DNA of 64,000 nucleotides from Buddleja alternifolia (Eukaryota > Streptophyta > Magnoliopsida > Lamiales > Scrophulariaceae): the NCBI GenBank assembly GCA_019426215.1, contig CM033400.1, forward strand, positions 18,646,568-18,710,567, given 5' to 3'. Within the stretch, counting starts at the first letter, position 1. Each line of letters begins with the position of its first letter. Shown here piece after piece: positions 52,301 through 61,444 of the stretch. A program made the position numbers and the translations under genes. The notes under the pieces were generated by a model. It was not told where the DNA came from. It searched no databases and worked only from the letters and a program-made list of their open reading frames with translations.

Positions 52301-55300
52301 ATAGGTTGCTTACGGGACTAATGAACAGTAAGATAAGCAACATCTAAAATCTTGGCCTAGAAAATTGACCACAACTTTTGACGTTATTGCTTTCCACATT
52401 CAATGCTAAACTGATATAGGACAACATGATCATGCACTTCTCTAAGTTATGAGCTGTGGTTCGTGGATGGTAGCTTTGGGAATCACACTGGTTTATTAGG
52501 AAGAGATGGGCCATATAAAGTAGTAAATTTATTGAGAAAATAGTTAAATTGCTCACATAGAAGGAGAGAAGATTTGCAGCAAAGAAGGGAAAGAGGAAAA
52601 GAGAAACAACAAAAGCACGGACAAGAGGAAAATGCTTTTTATACTCGCATGCCTAGACGAAAATCAACAAACACAGTAATAATTGATTCCATTGGAATTA
52701 GAGGATTTCAGAAGTATAAACCTGAAGGTCTTTTCTTACAAGAAAAAGGACAATTGCTCTGAATAGGAAATTATGACTAATCCTAGGTAACCAAGTTCTT
52801 CAAATAGGATTAACAAACAATAGCATTTCTAACTTAAGACTCATACTAAACAATACTGGTTAGAACCACTCCTAGCCCGTAAGTAGGTTTAACTAAAAGC
52901 AGATTTAGTGCTATTTAATAAAGATGTTTAACTAAAAACAGATTTAAGTCTATGTAATTGAAGACTCTTTCGGGACTCGTATGCTAAGCACCAAAATGTC
53001 TACCAAGGAGCGTCATTGAGTTTAAAATATTTCCATGGTCTACTTTGTTAAATTTATTTTACCTAGCCTTTTATTGTCTGCATCTGTATGTGTGTGTGAG
53101 ATGATGTACTACACCTCATATCCTGGTTAGTGATGTTCTGATGCTCTGAATGCAGGAGGAAATTGAGGAGCTGGAGCATGAAAATCGGCTCCACAGGCAG
53201 CAGGTACTATTAATGCTATTTTTATACAATTGAGCTGGTCTTCCTGATAATGTATTTTAGTTTTTGATAAATTTCTCTATCTGAATCCAAAGGAAATAGT
53301 TTGAACCATACACTCTATACAGTAAGGTAGAGGTAGCAGGATATCCACTGGTATGAGCTGATTATAACGAACACTTCTTATTGGATTAAACCCGAAAAAG
53401 TATCTTATATGCAATTCTAAGCTTTTGAGGCCCCATAATGTAGAGAGCCAGGTGTTGAAGTTCAACAGAGGATTCAGGATTAAGTGTCTGAAGACATCAA
53501 ATTTGAAATTTTGTTTGGCATGCCAAATGACAGTTGGAATTTTGCAAGTTCTTATTTATTTTTCTTTTCTTAAGAAAATGAACAGAACTGCAGTTTGGCA
53601 CCTAAACAGTGTATACATATGTAGCTGCTTTGACATATTTTCTTCTCACTACCAGTGTTGTGTATCATTCTTCATATTAAATGACCACGACATTTAAAAG
53701 CTTTAAGCTATTAGTTTGGAGAAATTTAATATTAAATACAACTTGTTCTCACATGCAATCGGTATTATATTATTGATGCCAAGCATGTTGAGTTCTTTTT
53801 CATGATTGGATGGCATTGGGATTCGAACCCAAGTCCTTTTTTTTTCACATGGCTTTGATATTGAAGAATTTTAAAATAAAGACAGAGAGGTGTAAAGCTC
53901 AATTTTCATATATCTGTGAGACAAAAATGTACAGTAACTATATACAAAACTGAGTGAGATCTTCGCATAAATAGGATGAACTAAAGAGCAGATTTTCTTG
54001 AGAGAATCTCTAAAGAGAATAAATTAAACAATCATCATATCCCTGAACATAAGTAACTGCCAGGTGATGTCCTTGACAACTGCAATGCCACAAATCTACT
54101 ACATTCCCCCTCAAGCTTGGACCGTAAATATTGATCAAACCAAGCTTTGATTTCAGTTCCTCGAAGGTTAGTCTTGGAAGTGGTTTAGTTAGGATGTCTG
54201 CTGTTTGAAGTGCAGTAGGGATGTACTGTACTAAGATATTTCCTCCTTCTATCTTTTCCTTGACGAAATGGCGGTCTATCTCAACATGTTTTGTACGATC
54301 ATGATAAACCGGATTCTTTGCTATACTTATAGAAGCTTGCTTGTCACTCAAATAGGATCTTCTATTGCAATCTTAAGTTTTAGTAGGAACCTTTTTAACC
54401 ATATTTCCTCACTGAGGTGTGTGTGGTACGTGAAGGCATTAACTACTTCTTGGGTTAGGCAAATCGGTCATGGCATGGATATAGTTCTGTACTTTCATTG
54501 AGATTGTATCAATACGTTTATTGAGTCTTAATAAGAATCTCTGCAGGAAGTCGTGTTGAAGGAAGAACTCCGGAACATGGAAAGAACCCAGAAAAGGGAA
54601 GGAGTGGACCTGACATATCTTAAGAACGTCGTCTTAAAGCTTTTGGAGACAGGTATCTTTGTATTCATTGTGCCCTGATCTCCACCTGCGTCTTCTCTTT
54701 AGTCTTTCTTCGTTTTTCTTTTTCATAATTCAAACTAGTGACACCCTTTACTACTCCCTGTATTTCTGCAGTCCTCTCACAAATTTGATAACTTCGTCCT
54801 TTAAATCTAAAAAACTATTTTCCTTTTCTCTTTCCGATCCATCATAGTGACGTTGAGAACCAATCCTGTAGGGGTTCGAGAATTAATAGCAGTAAAAATA
54901 TTAAGTTTCATTGAAAATAATCTTGGCTGAGTTTATGCTTTAGCTTTCAAATTTGTTTTCTTATCAGTATTAGTTTTTTAGGGCATATGAGGAACTCTGT
55001 AACTACAGTACATAATTTGTGACTCAGGTTAAAGATTCTTCTTTTCAAGTCCTTTGAGAATAGATATAAGTGTAAGTCTAATATAAGTTTAAGAATGATT
55101 TGCCTAATCTCAGTCTTCCCTAGTTATATTCCTGGTAGGTTAGGTTTATATAAGTGATAATGTGAACCTTCGAATTCTGATTAGAGGTGGCAAGCGGACG
55201 GTTGGGTCCAAATGGTTTATGATATAACGATCAATAAGAAATTATGGAGAGTAAAAATGGCTTTTAAGACATTATAATTAGTTCATATTTTATATAATAA

Positions 55301-57035
55301 TTGCACAAAAAAAAAATGAAAATTGGGTCCTCCTTCCCAGCGAATCAGGTGTGCCCTTGGCCTCCCTGCAGCCCCCCAGTCCCCCTGCTTGCAGATTTGC
55401 AGTGTGTGCTTCTTTTGGCAAATTGTGTGTTTTTGCACCACCACTGTCAGTATATCTTAAGAAAGTGGAGCTCCGGTGGGGAAGGGAATTTGGCGGACGA
55501 TACAGAGGAGGGTGGTTGCTGGGGGATGGGAGGGCCAAGAGGGGGTGCGGAACGCCGGCGGTTGGGGGGTGGGGGTGGTGTGGTTGGGTGGGTGCGGAAG
55601 ATGACTGTTTTCTCTTTGTTTCCTCTTTTTTTAAAAAAAAAAATTTGAAATCTTTTTTCAACTTATAAGTATTTTTCACAGTTATTAAATTATTTTAAGT
55701 AATTTAATATTCAAATATTTTCCTTTTAGTCAGTTGAAAATAATTTTATTAGAATACAAAAAAGTTTAAAATATTATACAAGAAATTTGAATTGATATTA
55801 ATTTTAACACTTATGAAATACTGTATACTTTAAATATTAAACTATTTAATTTTTGTCAATAAAAATAATTTAATTCAAATTTAAAAGCCAGTCGAAGTAT
55901 ATAATTTTTTAAATACTTTCTAATTTTCTATGCATTTTTTAATGTCTTTTATTCTTTTAGATAATTTTTAATTTTTTTTTTAATTTCAATATTACATTTT
56001 TCTATTCTTTCCAATAAAAAATATTTTATTCAAATATAAACATGATTTTAAAGCATATAGTTTTTAATATTTTCTAATATTTTAGAGATGTTTTAATTTT
56101 TGTTATGTTTTTAGAGTTTTTAATTTTTTGTAACAATTTAGCATTTATTTAAGTTTATTTTATAATTTAAATTTTAAATTATTTTTCAAATAAAAGTAAT
56201 ATTAGTCAAATTATAAATTCCTTTAGAATATATAGATTTAGTATTTCTAATATTTTTAGGACTTTTAAATTTTTTTATATTATTAATATTATTGTAATAA
56301 TTTTAACATTTTTTTAAATATTATATTATTCTATTTTTGTTAATAAAAGATAACTTTATTAAATATATGTTAAGTACATTTACTTTTACCCCCTACCAGA
56401 TGTTATAATTATTTCCCCATCCCTGGGGTGTTTTGGTCATTTTGCACTTTTCTGTTTGGGGTTCAGGGTTTTCTCAGAACTTAAGGTACCACCAATTCTC
56501 GAAAATTTTTGGTGGATCATAATTAGACATCATTTAATTTTAAAAAGACTTGGATAGACTCAAGATGGACCAATTTGAGCCCAAGACACTCAAGATTACA
56601 ATGGAGAAAAGTTTTAGGATCCAAATGGACCTAGACCCATTTGGATCCGGAAGTAACTAGCTTGAGGTCCAACTCATTTTGCCACCTCTCATCCTAATCA
56701 ACCAATAGAAGGAATTCAGTTCCCAAACTTCGCAATTTTGATGGTGCGACTCCGTTGTTTTCTAAGAGAGATTTTTGGAAGGCATTCGAACACCGTCCTG
56801 CTGCATAACTGACACACAGTAATTCAGAAGATTTCAACATGCGGCTCTTAATATATCATTACTACATTTATAAACACAGATTTTGAAATTAATTAAGAAA
56901 TTTAACCTGAAAAGACTCACCAGATGTAAAAAGAAAAAGCTTCACTTAAAATTATAAATTTATTGCAAGAACTTTTATGTTCACAACTGGTATGCACATG
57001 ACCAGAAACAAAGAGGGCAAGAAAGATAATGCACC

Positions 57036-57068
<33 letters not shown>

Positions 57069-59120
57069 GGATTAGACTTGCCAAGAATGATGTTTTGGTT
57101 ACATAATCAAAATTCCTGGATAAATCTAAACTTTAATATTCTAATAATGATAAAGAATTATGCAATCTTGGTTAACAATAATACAATACCAATCTTTTTT
57201 CACCCTTAACTGAAAGGTATGGTAACTTTTGAATTTTTGAACTCTTATCATGGTAAGAATACAGGATCAGTCAATATAATATAGACTTTTAAAAGCGATC
57301 AAGGCACATGAATATCGATTTGTTCACAACACTTATCCAATGTCCAGTTTCGTTTATTTTAAAGAGGATTCAAACTTTCTAACCAGATATAGTTCGGAAT
57401 TCACGTACACAACTTTTGGTAATTATGTGCTAGGAGCCTACTTTCACATTTTATAGGGTATTTGATTTTCAATAATAATTACCTCAAAAGAAATTTATTT
57501 TAAATTTTAGGAACTCTAGGTCCAGTTTAGTTTTGTTGAACATGCCGCCTCTTGATTAGATCAATTTTCAGCAGAAAAGCTTTTCTCTAAGCTTAGTAAT
57601 CTTTTTCTTTGTCACGAAACATTCACATTGTTTACCATCAAGCAAACATGAATAAAATTTTATCTTGGCATTATAGAATAGGTTATTGCATAAGATAGGG
57701 CCAGTGGTTCCTTTTTATTTTTCTAGATTGGGAGAAGAAATATATACATATGTTACCTATGTAGGGTGAAGCAAAATTAAAAAAGCATAGAGTAGCAATT
57801 TTTGAGCATTTACCATTATTATTGACAATAAAATTGCACCCTGCCATCAGCTATAGCAGTGGTAAGTGCGCGCTTGATCCGAACAATTGGTATCAGAACG
57901 AAGTTATGGGTTGGAGTCTCCCAGGCTGGTTTTCTTTTTACTTTTTTTTTGGGGTGGGTGGGGGAGGGGGGTTGGGTGGGTGGGTGATTATTGTAGATTT
58001 ATTGCTAGCATTGTGATTGTGTGTGTATTGGCCGCACAACCCTTTGACTCGGGAGTAGTGTGATTGTGCCGGGACTAACCGTCCAATCCATGGCGCTTTT
58101 GTAGCCGCAGCCACCCCACCGCCGATCATGGCGTTGCTTTGCGCTACCAAGTGTATAAGGAAATAAAGTTGTACCTCTGCTATCAACTAGAGCTTTTCAT
58201 CTAGTGGCCACTATGCTTGATCTTAACAATAATAAATTGTTCTTCTCCATTCACTTACAATTGATTAGTGCTGATCAATTACAGGTTTTTGTCTTACATC
58301 AATTATGAGAGAGTGGAATGTTTATATGCAGAAGCAAACTTGAATAAGTATTAGAAGTTAGTGTTTGCTCATGTTGCTTTCTATTCATGGAAGCAGAGGA
58401 TATCTTAGTATTAATCACTCTTTATGGTTTATTAATTTTTTTATTTATTAAAATATTAGTTACTATAGGATAACTATCATCTCGATCATGACTTGATTCG
58501 TTTAATTAAATTTCTTAGTTGGGTAAATATAAGCTTTATTCACAAAATATGCTCAAATTTTTATTACTTTATCCCCCTTTTTGTGACTGTACAAATTATT
58601 AGGTGAAGTGGAGAGACTGCTACCTGTTATTGCAATGCTTCTTCAGTTCAGCCCTGACGAGGTGAATTTATTTGTTTCCTTTTGTAATCAATGCTCTAAT
58701 ACCCCAAAGAATTCTATATCGGAAAAACATGTCTAACATATGCTGCACTAGTTTTTGTTTCTCTACAAAAGCGTGTGAGCTTTGGATCAACATCTAACGT
58801 CAACACAAACTTGTCATTATTTCCTGTGCAGTTGTATGTCTTAATTACTTGCCCTTCTTTGGCAAACTCGTGGGTAACTGTTTTTTAGGGACTTGTATGT
58901 CATGCTGGAAAATTCTTATTCAGGTGTAGACTGGTTCAAAACCATCCGATTTTACTCAGTAAACTCGAGGTTGTGCAGCTTGTCTGAAGTTCCACAAGTA
59001 AATATCATGTGATTCTTATGATGAAAAACTTTTGAAAATGCACGAACCATAAATGGGCTTTTTGGGATAAATAAAATCAGTGGAGAACTTGAGTTTTGAA
59101 CAGTGGAAGTCTCAAGTTAT

Positions 59121-59184
<64 letters not shown>

Positions 59185-59749
59185 ACCCCTTATTTTCCTC
59201 CTGGACTTGCATCCCTTGCTAACTGAGACCAAGTAGGCCAAAGTTAAGTGCTATGAAAATTGCAATTGTTGACTCCTATGACTATTCTTAATTAATATTA
59301 CATTCATCTTTGTTTTATTTCATTACGATTGTGTGAATTCCAAATTGATGTGTTCTAACCTGAGATTTTCAGGTTCCGTATGGATTTTGTTGCGAATAAT
59401 TGTTGAGTTTGTAGTTTCATAGAATTGTGAACTTAGACAAGCAAATTTAGATATGTAAAAAAGCTTTTTTCATGCCTGGGTACAAAATGTCAATGTAACT
59501 TTAAAGTCAACGTGAAACTCTGCCTCAAACTGAATCCCAAAAAATCCGAGTATTTGGCAAAACTCAGTTCACTAGTGTGATGATTTAGATAAGTGAACTT
59601 AAAATTTCTAACAACCCTACATTATTGTACATTTGCAGACACAGAAATGTCAACAAGCCTACCGTTCTTCGACAGAGGCTCCACCTACCCCTGCAAGTGA
59701 TTCTGTGGGATCTGGGAGGTCTCTCTTTTCTAGATTCACATTTTCTTAG
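21047..59749 (+). CDS. GRIP: GRIP-domain golgin (plant GRIP protein, trans-Golgi)
   Basis: Exons: 21047-21515, 21751-21866, 34968-35137, 35763-35856, 37930-38016, 38104-38184, 38300-38425, 39467-39575, 39650-39729, 42708-42836, 42937-43037, 47378-47511, 47616-47713, 47786-47905, 48088-48112, 48246-48304, 49308-49379, 53156-53203, 54547-54652, 58603-58661, 59639-59749. All introns are GT-AG and phases match; the product is 797 aa, near the 788 aa I recall for Arabidopsis GRIP. Residues about 60-720 are heptad-rich, charged coiled coil. The GRIP domain is about 722-769 ([18 protein letters not shown] then [19 protein letters not shown]), with the conserved tyrosine at Y730. In known golgins this tyrosine and the hydrophobic face bind ARL1-GTP, anchoring the tether at the trans-Golgi. 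A Ser/Pro-rich tail ends SRFTFS. The start is the first ATG after an in-frame TGA at 21035. The GRIP domain is split by intron 19. Introns carry many transposons, but no exon is damaged. Confidence 0.95.
21867..23259 (+). other. GRIP: Intron 2, part left of the insertions
   Basis: Intron 2 runs 21867-34967 (13,101 bp). This part is ordinary AT-rich intron sequence with no recognisable element or conserved ORF; the short ORFs on both strands look incidental. Confidence 0.6.
23666..26562 (-). repeat. 3' LTR of the chromovirus
   Basis: In + orientation it begins TGTCACGCCCC and ends ...TTAGGCATCATA (expected CACA). It is 2897 bp. It is very similar to the right LTR; over the first 130 aligned bases I count about five substitutions. 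A C12 run and about 40 bp near 25717-25770 are missing from the right copy. A 63 aa ORF at 24331 recurs in the other LTR but has no known motif. Confidence 0.9.
26563..26575 (-). other. Polypurine tract of the chromovirus
   Basis: On the minus strand the tract AAGGGGGGTGGAG immediately precedes the 3' LTR, as expected for plus-strand priming. Confidence 0.8.
26598..29740 (-). pseudogene. Chromovirus pol: protease end, RT, RNase H, integrase, chromodomain
   Basis: Order on the minus strand. Protease tail [16 protein letters not shown] then a stop (29735-29670). [22 protein letters not shown] (about 29250) and an intact FIDD active site (about 28906-28923), then stops. Finger end [15 protein letters not shown] (28750-28800). 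RNase [11 protein letters not shown] at about 28280, where the usual catalytic Asp of TDHKSL is Asn; ends ADALSRK. Integrase: zinc half HPGVTRC and, after a frameshift at about 27790, CLTCQQ; catalytic D in MDFITGLP, D in SDRDPKF, E in GQSERTIQ, all kept. Chromodomain: [17 protein letters not shown] (about 26820), then in another frame [14 protein letters not shown] near 26650; stop at 26598. Several stops and frameshifts: not functional. Confidence 0.9.
29741..30484 (-). other. Chromovirus leader where gag should be
   Basis: About 740 bp between the protease remnant and the primer site. It has no gag capsid or zinc-knuckle sequence in any frame that I can recognise. Related autonomous elements carry gag here, so gag has been deleted or replaced. 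Confidence 0.65.
30487..30498 (-). other. Primer binding site of the chromovirus
   Basis: On the minus strand TGGTATCAGAGC lies three bases inside the 5' LTR end. This is the initiator methionine tRNA complement, and it fixes the element's orientation. Confidence 0.88.
30502..33351 (-). repeat. 5' LTR of the chromovirus
   Basis: A 2850 bp LTR that in + orientation starts TGTCACGCCCC and ends TTAGGCATCACA. It holds an (AT)n run at about 31494-31519 that is shorter in the left copy. A GC-rich block (about 31240-31320) is conserved in both LTRs. Confidence 0.9.
33675..34967 (+). other. GRIP: Intron 2, part right of the insertions
   Basis: AT-rich intron sequence. A stretch at about 33708-33880 ('gctagttcagtgaggatg') resembles the end of a common plant MITE, but no partner end was found. 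It ends with the acceptor tgtgtttttcag at 34967. Confidence 0.5.
35138..35762 (+). other. GRIP: Intron 3
   Basis: 625 bp, donor AA/GTACTG, acceptor tcttttatatag. Nothing else was recognised in it. Confidence 0.8.
35857..37929 (+). other. GRIP: Intron 4, with a probable dispersed repeat
   Basis: 2073 bp. The part at about 35960-36395 contains 'aacgtggttcagtcataaaa' and 'gacctacgtccacgg', a motif pair I associate with dispersed LTR-type repeats in many dicots. It ends ...gcgatctcaaca before a T10 run. Clear ends and target duplications were not found. The remainder is unremarkable. Confidence 0.5.
38426..39466 (+). other. GRIP: Intron 7
   Basis: 1041 bp. 'attacgtacacaccctaagg' at about 38616-38636 resembles the ends of a plant MITE type, but no inverted partner was seen nearby. 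Nothing else was recognised. Confidence 0.6.
39730..42707 (+). other. GRIP: Intron 9, hosting a truncated copia element
   Basis: 2978 bp, donor AAAAG/GTACCT, acceptor ttcacattgcag. It contains the antisense copia fragment at 40755-41529. Left of that, 40480-40750 carries a possible second repeat ('ggtgttaaaaacgaacaat', 'cacacccctatgtg'-like palindromic part) without definable ends. Confidence 0.65.
40755..41529 (-). mobile_element. Truncated copia: 5' LTR, primer site, gag start
   Basis: Minus strand. A 208 bp LTR (41322-41529) starts TGTAGAAAAATGTG and ends CTCAGTTTCAACA. The primer site TGGTATCAGATTCG follows after one base. Gag starts at about 41169 ([19 protein letters not shown]), has a stop after NGKNHVK, and continues [19 protein letters not shown] and [20 protein letters not shown], the typical copia gag (UBN2) core. 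Similarity ends at about 40755. Pol and the 3' LTR are missing. Short LTRs set it apart from the copia elements left of the gene. Confidence 0.85.
43038..43245 (+). other. GRIP: Intron 11, left part
   Basis: Intron 11 runs 43038-47377 (4340 bp). This part is plain intron sequence up to the target duplication of the LTR element that follows. Confidence 0.7.
43251..44622 (+). mobile_element. Short non-autonomous LTR element with gag remnant
   Basis: LTRs of 392 and 390 bp (43251-43642 and 44233-44622) start TGTTATGAAA. The perfect target duplication is CATTG (43246-43250, 44623-44627). A purine tract AAGGGGGGTGGAA precedes the second LTR. The 590 bp interior has a gag-like start ([18 protein letters not shown], 43678 on) with a stop at about 43792, and ends in a piece like a Ty3/gypsy pol tail ([13 protein letters not shown], about 44190-44228). 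It looks like an internal-deletion derivative of a gypsy element, in the TRIM size class. Confidence 0.85.
43678..43797 (+). pseudogene. Gag N-terminal remnant in the short LTR element
   Basis: About 39 codons from ATG at 43678 to TAG at about 43795. They read [23 protein letters not shown] helical sequence, then continue past the stop into an Ala/Pro-rich stretch (43830-43940). This is typical of gypsy gag starts; no capsid core survives. Confidence 0.55.
44628..45903 (+). other. GRIP: Intron 11, middle part
   Basis: No gene. It contains (AG)n at about 45107-45128 inside a GC-richer patch (45030-45180) whose ORFs on both strands are low-complexity. Otherwise plain AT-rich intron. Confidence 0.55.
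45914..47125. mobile_element. Non-autonomous Mutator-like element
   Basis: A 1212 bp element is flanked by a perfect 10 bp target duplication ATTCATGCTT (45904-45913, 47126-47135). The left end AGGAGTCTAAATGAGTCGAG and the right end read in reverse (AGGGGTGTAAGGTGAGTCGAG) form terminal inverted repeats, extended by subterminal gagctcgagctt-type palindromes. The interior is AT-rich with no transposase. It includes an (AT)n run at about 46358-46392. The duplication length fits Mutator. Confidence 0.85.
48305..49307 (+). other. GRIP: Intron 16
   Basis: 1003 bp, donor CCTA/GTAAGC, acceptor ctgctcgtttcag. No element was recognised. Confidence 0.75.
49821..50830. mobile_element. hAT-like MITE with duplicated left end
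   Basis: The left end CGATGTTCTGAAACCTGGACC recurs at 50071 (CAATGTTTTGAAACCCGGACC). The right end in reverse is CAGTGTTTTAAAACCCAGACC. 'ggtcaaccg', 'ggttcaaccg' and 'tcataattat' also occur in both left halves, so about 250 bp are duplicated. Flanks TTCCAATT and CTCCAAAT agree at 6 of 8 bases, which could be a worn 8 bp duplication. CpG-rich ccggtccgg motifs lie near both ends. Confidence 0.65.
51377..51444. repeat. 34 bp tandem duplication
   Basis: Two perfect or near-perfect copies of a 34 bp unit starting ctaaaatacgtaaagaata (51377-51410, 51411-51444) inside intron 17. Confidence 0.85.
53862..54360 (-). mobile_element. Truncated copia: RNase H end and 3' LTR
   Basis: Minus strand. The RNase H C-terminal part reads [20 protein letters not shown] (about 54350) through [20 protein letters not shown] to [12 protein letters not shown] (about 54120). 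Then come the purine tract AAGCTTGAGGGGGAA and a 242 bp LTR starting TGTAGTAGATTTGTGG (54103) and ending AAAATTCTTCA (53862). All upstream pol is missing. The LTR differs from that of the 41 kb fragment, so this is another family. Confidence 0.85.
54104..54351 (-). pseudogene. Copia RNase H C-terminal fragment
   Basis: About 80 codons with the conserved [17 protein letters not shown] and ADILTKPL motifs; open, but truncated at its N-terminus and lacking the catalytic start of the domain. The ORF continues into the LTR. Confidence 0.85.
55185..56687. mobile_element. Possible non-autonomous TIR element
   Basis: The left end AGAGGTGGCAAGCGG and the right end in reverse (AGAGGTGGCAAAATG) match over 11 bases, and 'ggtccaaatgg'-like motifs occur subterminally on both sides. 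Flanks attctgatt and catcctaat are similar only if shifted by one base, so the target duplication is unproven. The interior is very AT-rich (55650-56360) after a GC-rich patch. Confidence 0.45.
57038..57066 (+). repeat. Poly-G run of 29 bases
   Basis: An uninterrupted G29 follows gcaccga. It is in the sense strand of intron 19, so the pre-mRNA would carry it. Confidence 0.9.
58662..59638 (+). other. GRIP: Intron 20
   Basis: 977 bp. A compound microsatellite (CT)n(AC)n lies at 59125-59187. Otherwise plain; acceptor tgtacatttgcag. Confidence 0.8.
59125..59187. repeat. Compound (CT)n(AC)n microsatellite
   Basis: About 18 TC units (59125-59160) run directly into 13 AC units (59161-59186). Likely length-polymorphic. 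Confidence 0.95.
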
Positions 59750-61434
59750 CATGAGATTGATTAATGTACATGCAAAAGGCTTTGGGTTTAGTTCTGTATT
59801 TTGTTAATGCAACATTAAACGTGTATTGCTAGAATTGTTATACCGTAAAGAGTCTGCAGGAGGTCAATGAGGTACATCAGATAAATAGAGAGTGAGAGAC
59901 AGCAATAAGGGGAGAACTGTTATGAAGTTAGTTGTATAGAGAATTTTCCAAAATTTGGTTTCACAACGGAATAAATGTGTTTTTTTGTTGGTTATTTTAG
60001 CATTTTTATGGATGAGTTTCGTATATATTGGCAAGTTTTTTAGTACAAAAAATTCTTCAGGCACACGTCCATCGTTTCAATTAGGCGGGGACACAGAGAG
60101 GTTTAATTTAGATGAATTATTTTGATTTCTTGAGTTTAGACACAGAGAGGTTTAATTTAGATGAATTATTTTGATTTCTTGAGTTTAGACAAATATTAAC
60201 AATTATATAACATATTGGTGTCATTTACGAAATGATGGTCTTGTAACAGTCAATTGACCTGTCGGAAAAAAAAATAGAAAACAAAAAAGAATAAAACAGT
60301 CACATGAGATGAGGACAAACTTGTTCCAGACTTCAAAATTTAACATCTAGATCTCTATAAAGTTGAGATGAAGAATGGTGCTGCAGCTAAATCTTGTTTA
60401 TGGCTTCAAAACTTGAGAACAGAAAAATATTTTAAAGAATCTTTTTAAATCCTTTTTCGTAGTAGTTGAATGATATATTTAAAGCCATAACTCTGTTTTC
60501 CTGTTTAACAAATGCAAAAATATTACCTTTCAAACTATCAAATCATGTTCAACACGAAACATTCCATGCAATGAAAATTCTTGTTCATATTGGGTTTGAT
60601 GAGACTCAATAAGTGCAGTAAGGTGGGTTTTTTTTAATGATTAGTCACTATTTTTCTGGAGCATGTATTAATAAAATTAGAGTGCTCACTGATCATGTGA
60701 TCATCTAGAATTTGATCAAATTAAATTCGATTAGAAGTTGATTTGGTAATTTTACAACGAATTTTCTCGACGTAGGCCCGCTGTGTGGCCTGATTTTGCC
60801 CACAAAACCAGTCAACCTTCACTCACCAAACTCTCATATTTCCCACAACCCAATTCATTTGATCAACCCCAACTTTGAACACACATTAGCAGCATGCACA
60901 AATTGCACAGTACTTAAAGCACAACACACGCACCCTGCATAAATGTAAAGAGACCAATGATTACGGGCAATGCCCAACCTTCTATTTTATTCCGCACTAA
61001 ATACAAGGAATTCTCGTCACACACTAATTTTCCTGTATCTCTTGGTACAGCCTAATAGAGCCTACCAAAATTATGCAGTCATCTATTTTCCCAACTCAAC
61101 TTCTTCCATAAATTGGTTTAAGCTCTAACCATATCAAAGGTTTCAATCCACTTTTTAGAAACCAACATCACACCCACAATCTACAGTCCATATTCTATTC
61201 TTTTTAACTTGGAATTTTTATTTTCACATGTTCATCAGTCTCTTGAATGCTTCTTTTTCTTTACTGCAATATGCAGTGTGTTTTTTTTTTTTTTTTTTGT
61301 TGCAGGTTCTTTCATGTATTTGTGGTGTTGTCTTGAAGAATATGAATTCAAAGACAACTATTTCTGATCATTTCTATGTGGGGTATATTTTTACACAAAA
61401 CCTTACCCCTGAAAGTTGTGTAAGAAATCGGACA
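59750..61434 (+). other. GRIP 3' UTR and downstream intergenic DNA
   Basis: The first 60-100 bp after the stop probably form the 3' UTR; 'ttgttaatgcaacattaaac' at about 59802 may be near the end, but no clear AATAAA is seen. Beyond that I see no gene. The ORF at 61228-61521 is low-complexity and runs into a MITE. Confidence 0.5.
60091..60188. repeat. 49 bp tandem duplication
   Basis: The unit starting acacagagaggtttaattta (60091-60139) is repeated exactly at 60140-60188. A recent duplication, given the identity. Confidence 0.92.
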
Positions 61435-61444
61435 AATAATTTTG

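Larger units (their letters stand above)
49380..53155 (+). other. GRIP: Intron 17, hosting hAT-like repeats
   Basis: 3776 bp. It holds the repeats at 49821-50830 and a 34 bp tandem duplication at 51377-51444. The rest (50900-53150) has only incidental ORFs. Confidence 0.7.
53204..54546 (+). other. GRIP: Intron 18, hosting a truncated copia element
   Basis: 1343 bp. The left 650 bp are plain; the copia fragment occupies 53862-54360. Acceptor gaatctctgcag. Confidence 0.75.
54653..58602 (+). other. GRIP: Intron 19, splitting the GRIP domain
   Basis: 3950 bp between residues T741 and E743. It contains a probable TIR element (about 55185-56687), a 29-base G run (57038-57066) and a second G-rich stretch (57949-57981). 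The GC-rich patch at 55320-55600 gives ORFs of 105-129 aa on both strands that look like low-complexity noise. Confidence 0.7.

Noticed and set aside
55290..55679. Overlapping ORFs of 105-129 aa on both strands
   Set aside because: Low-complexity Pro/His and Gly/Trp-rich translations from a GC-rich patch inside intron 19; no family likeness.
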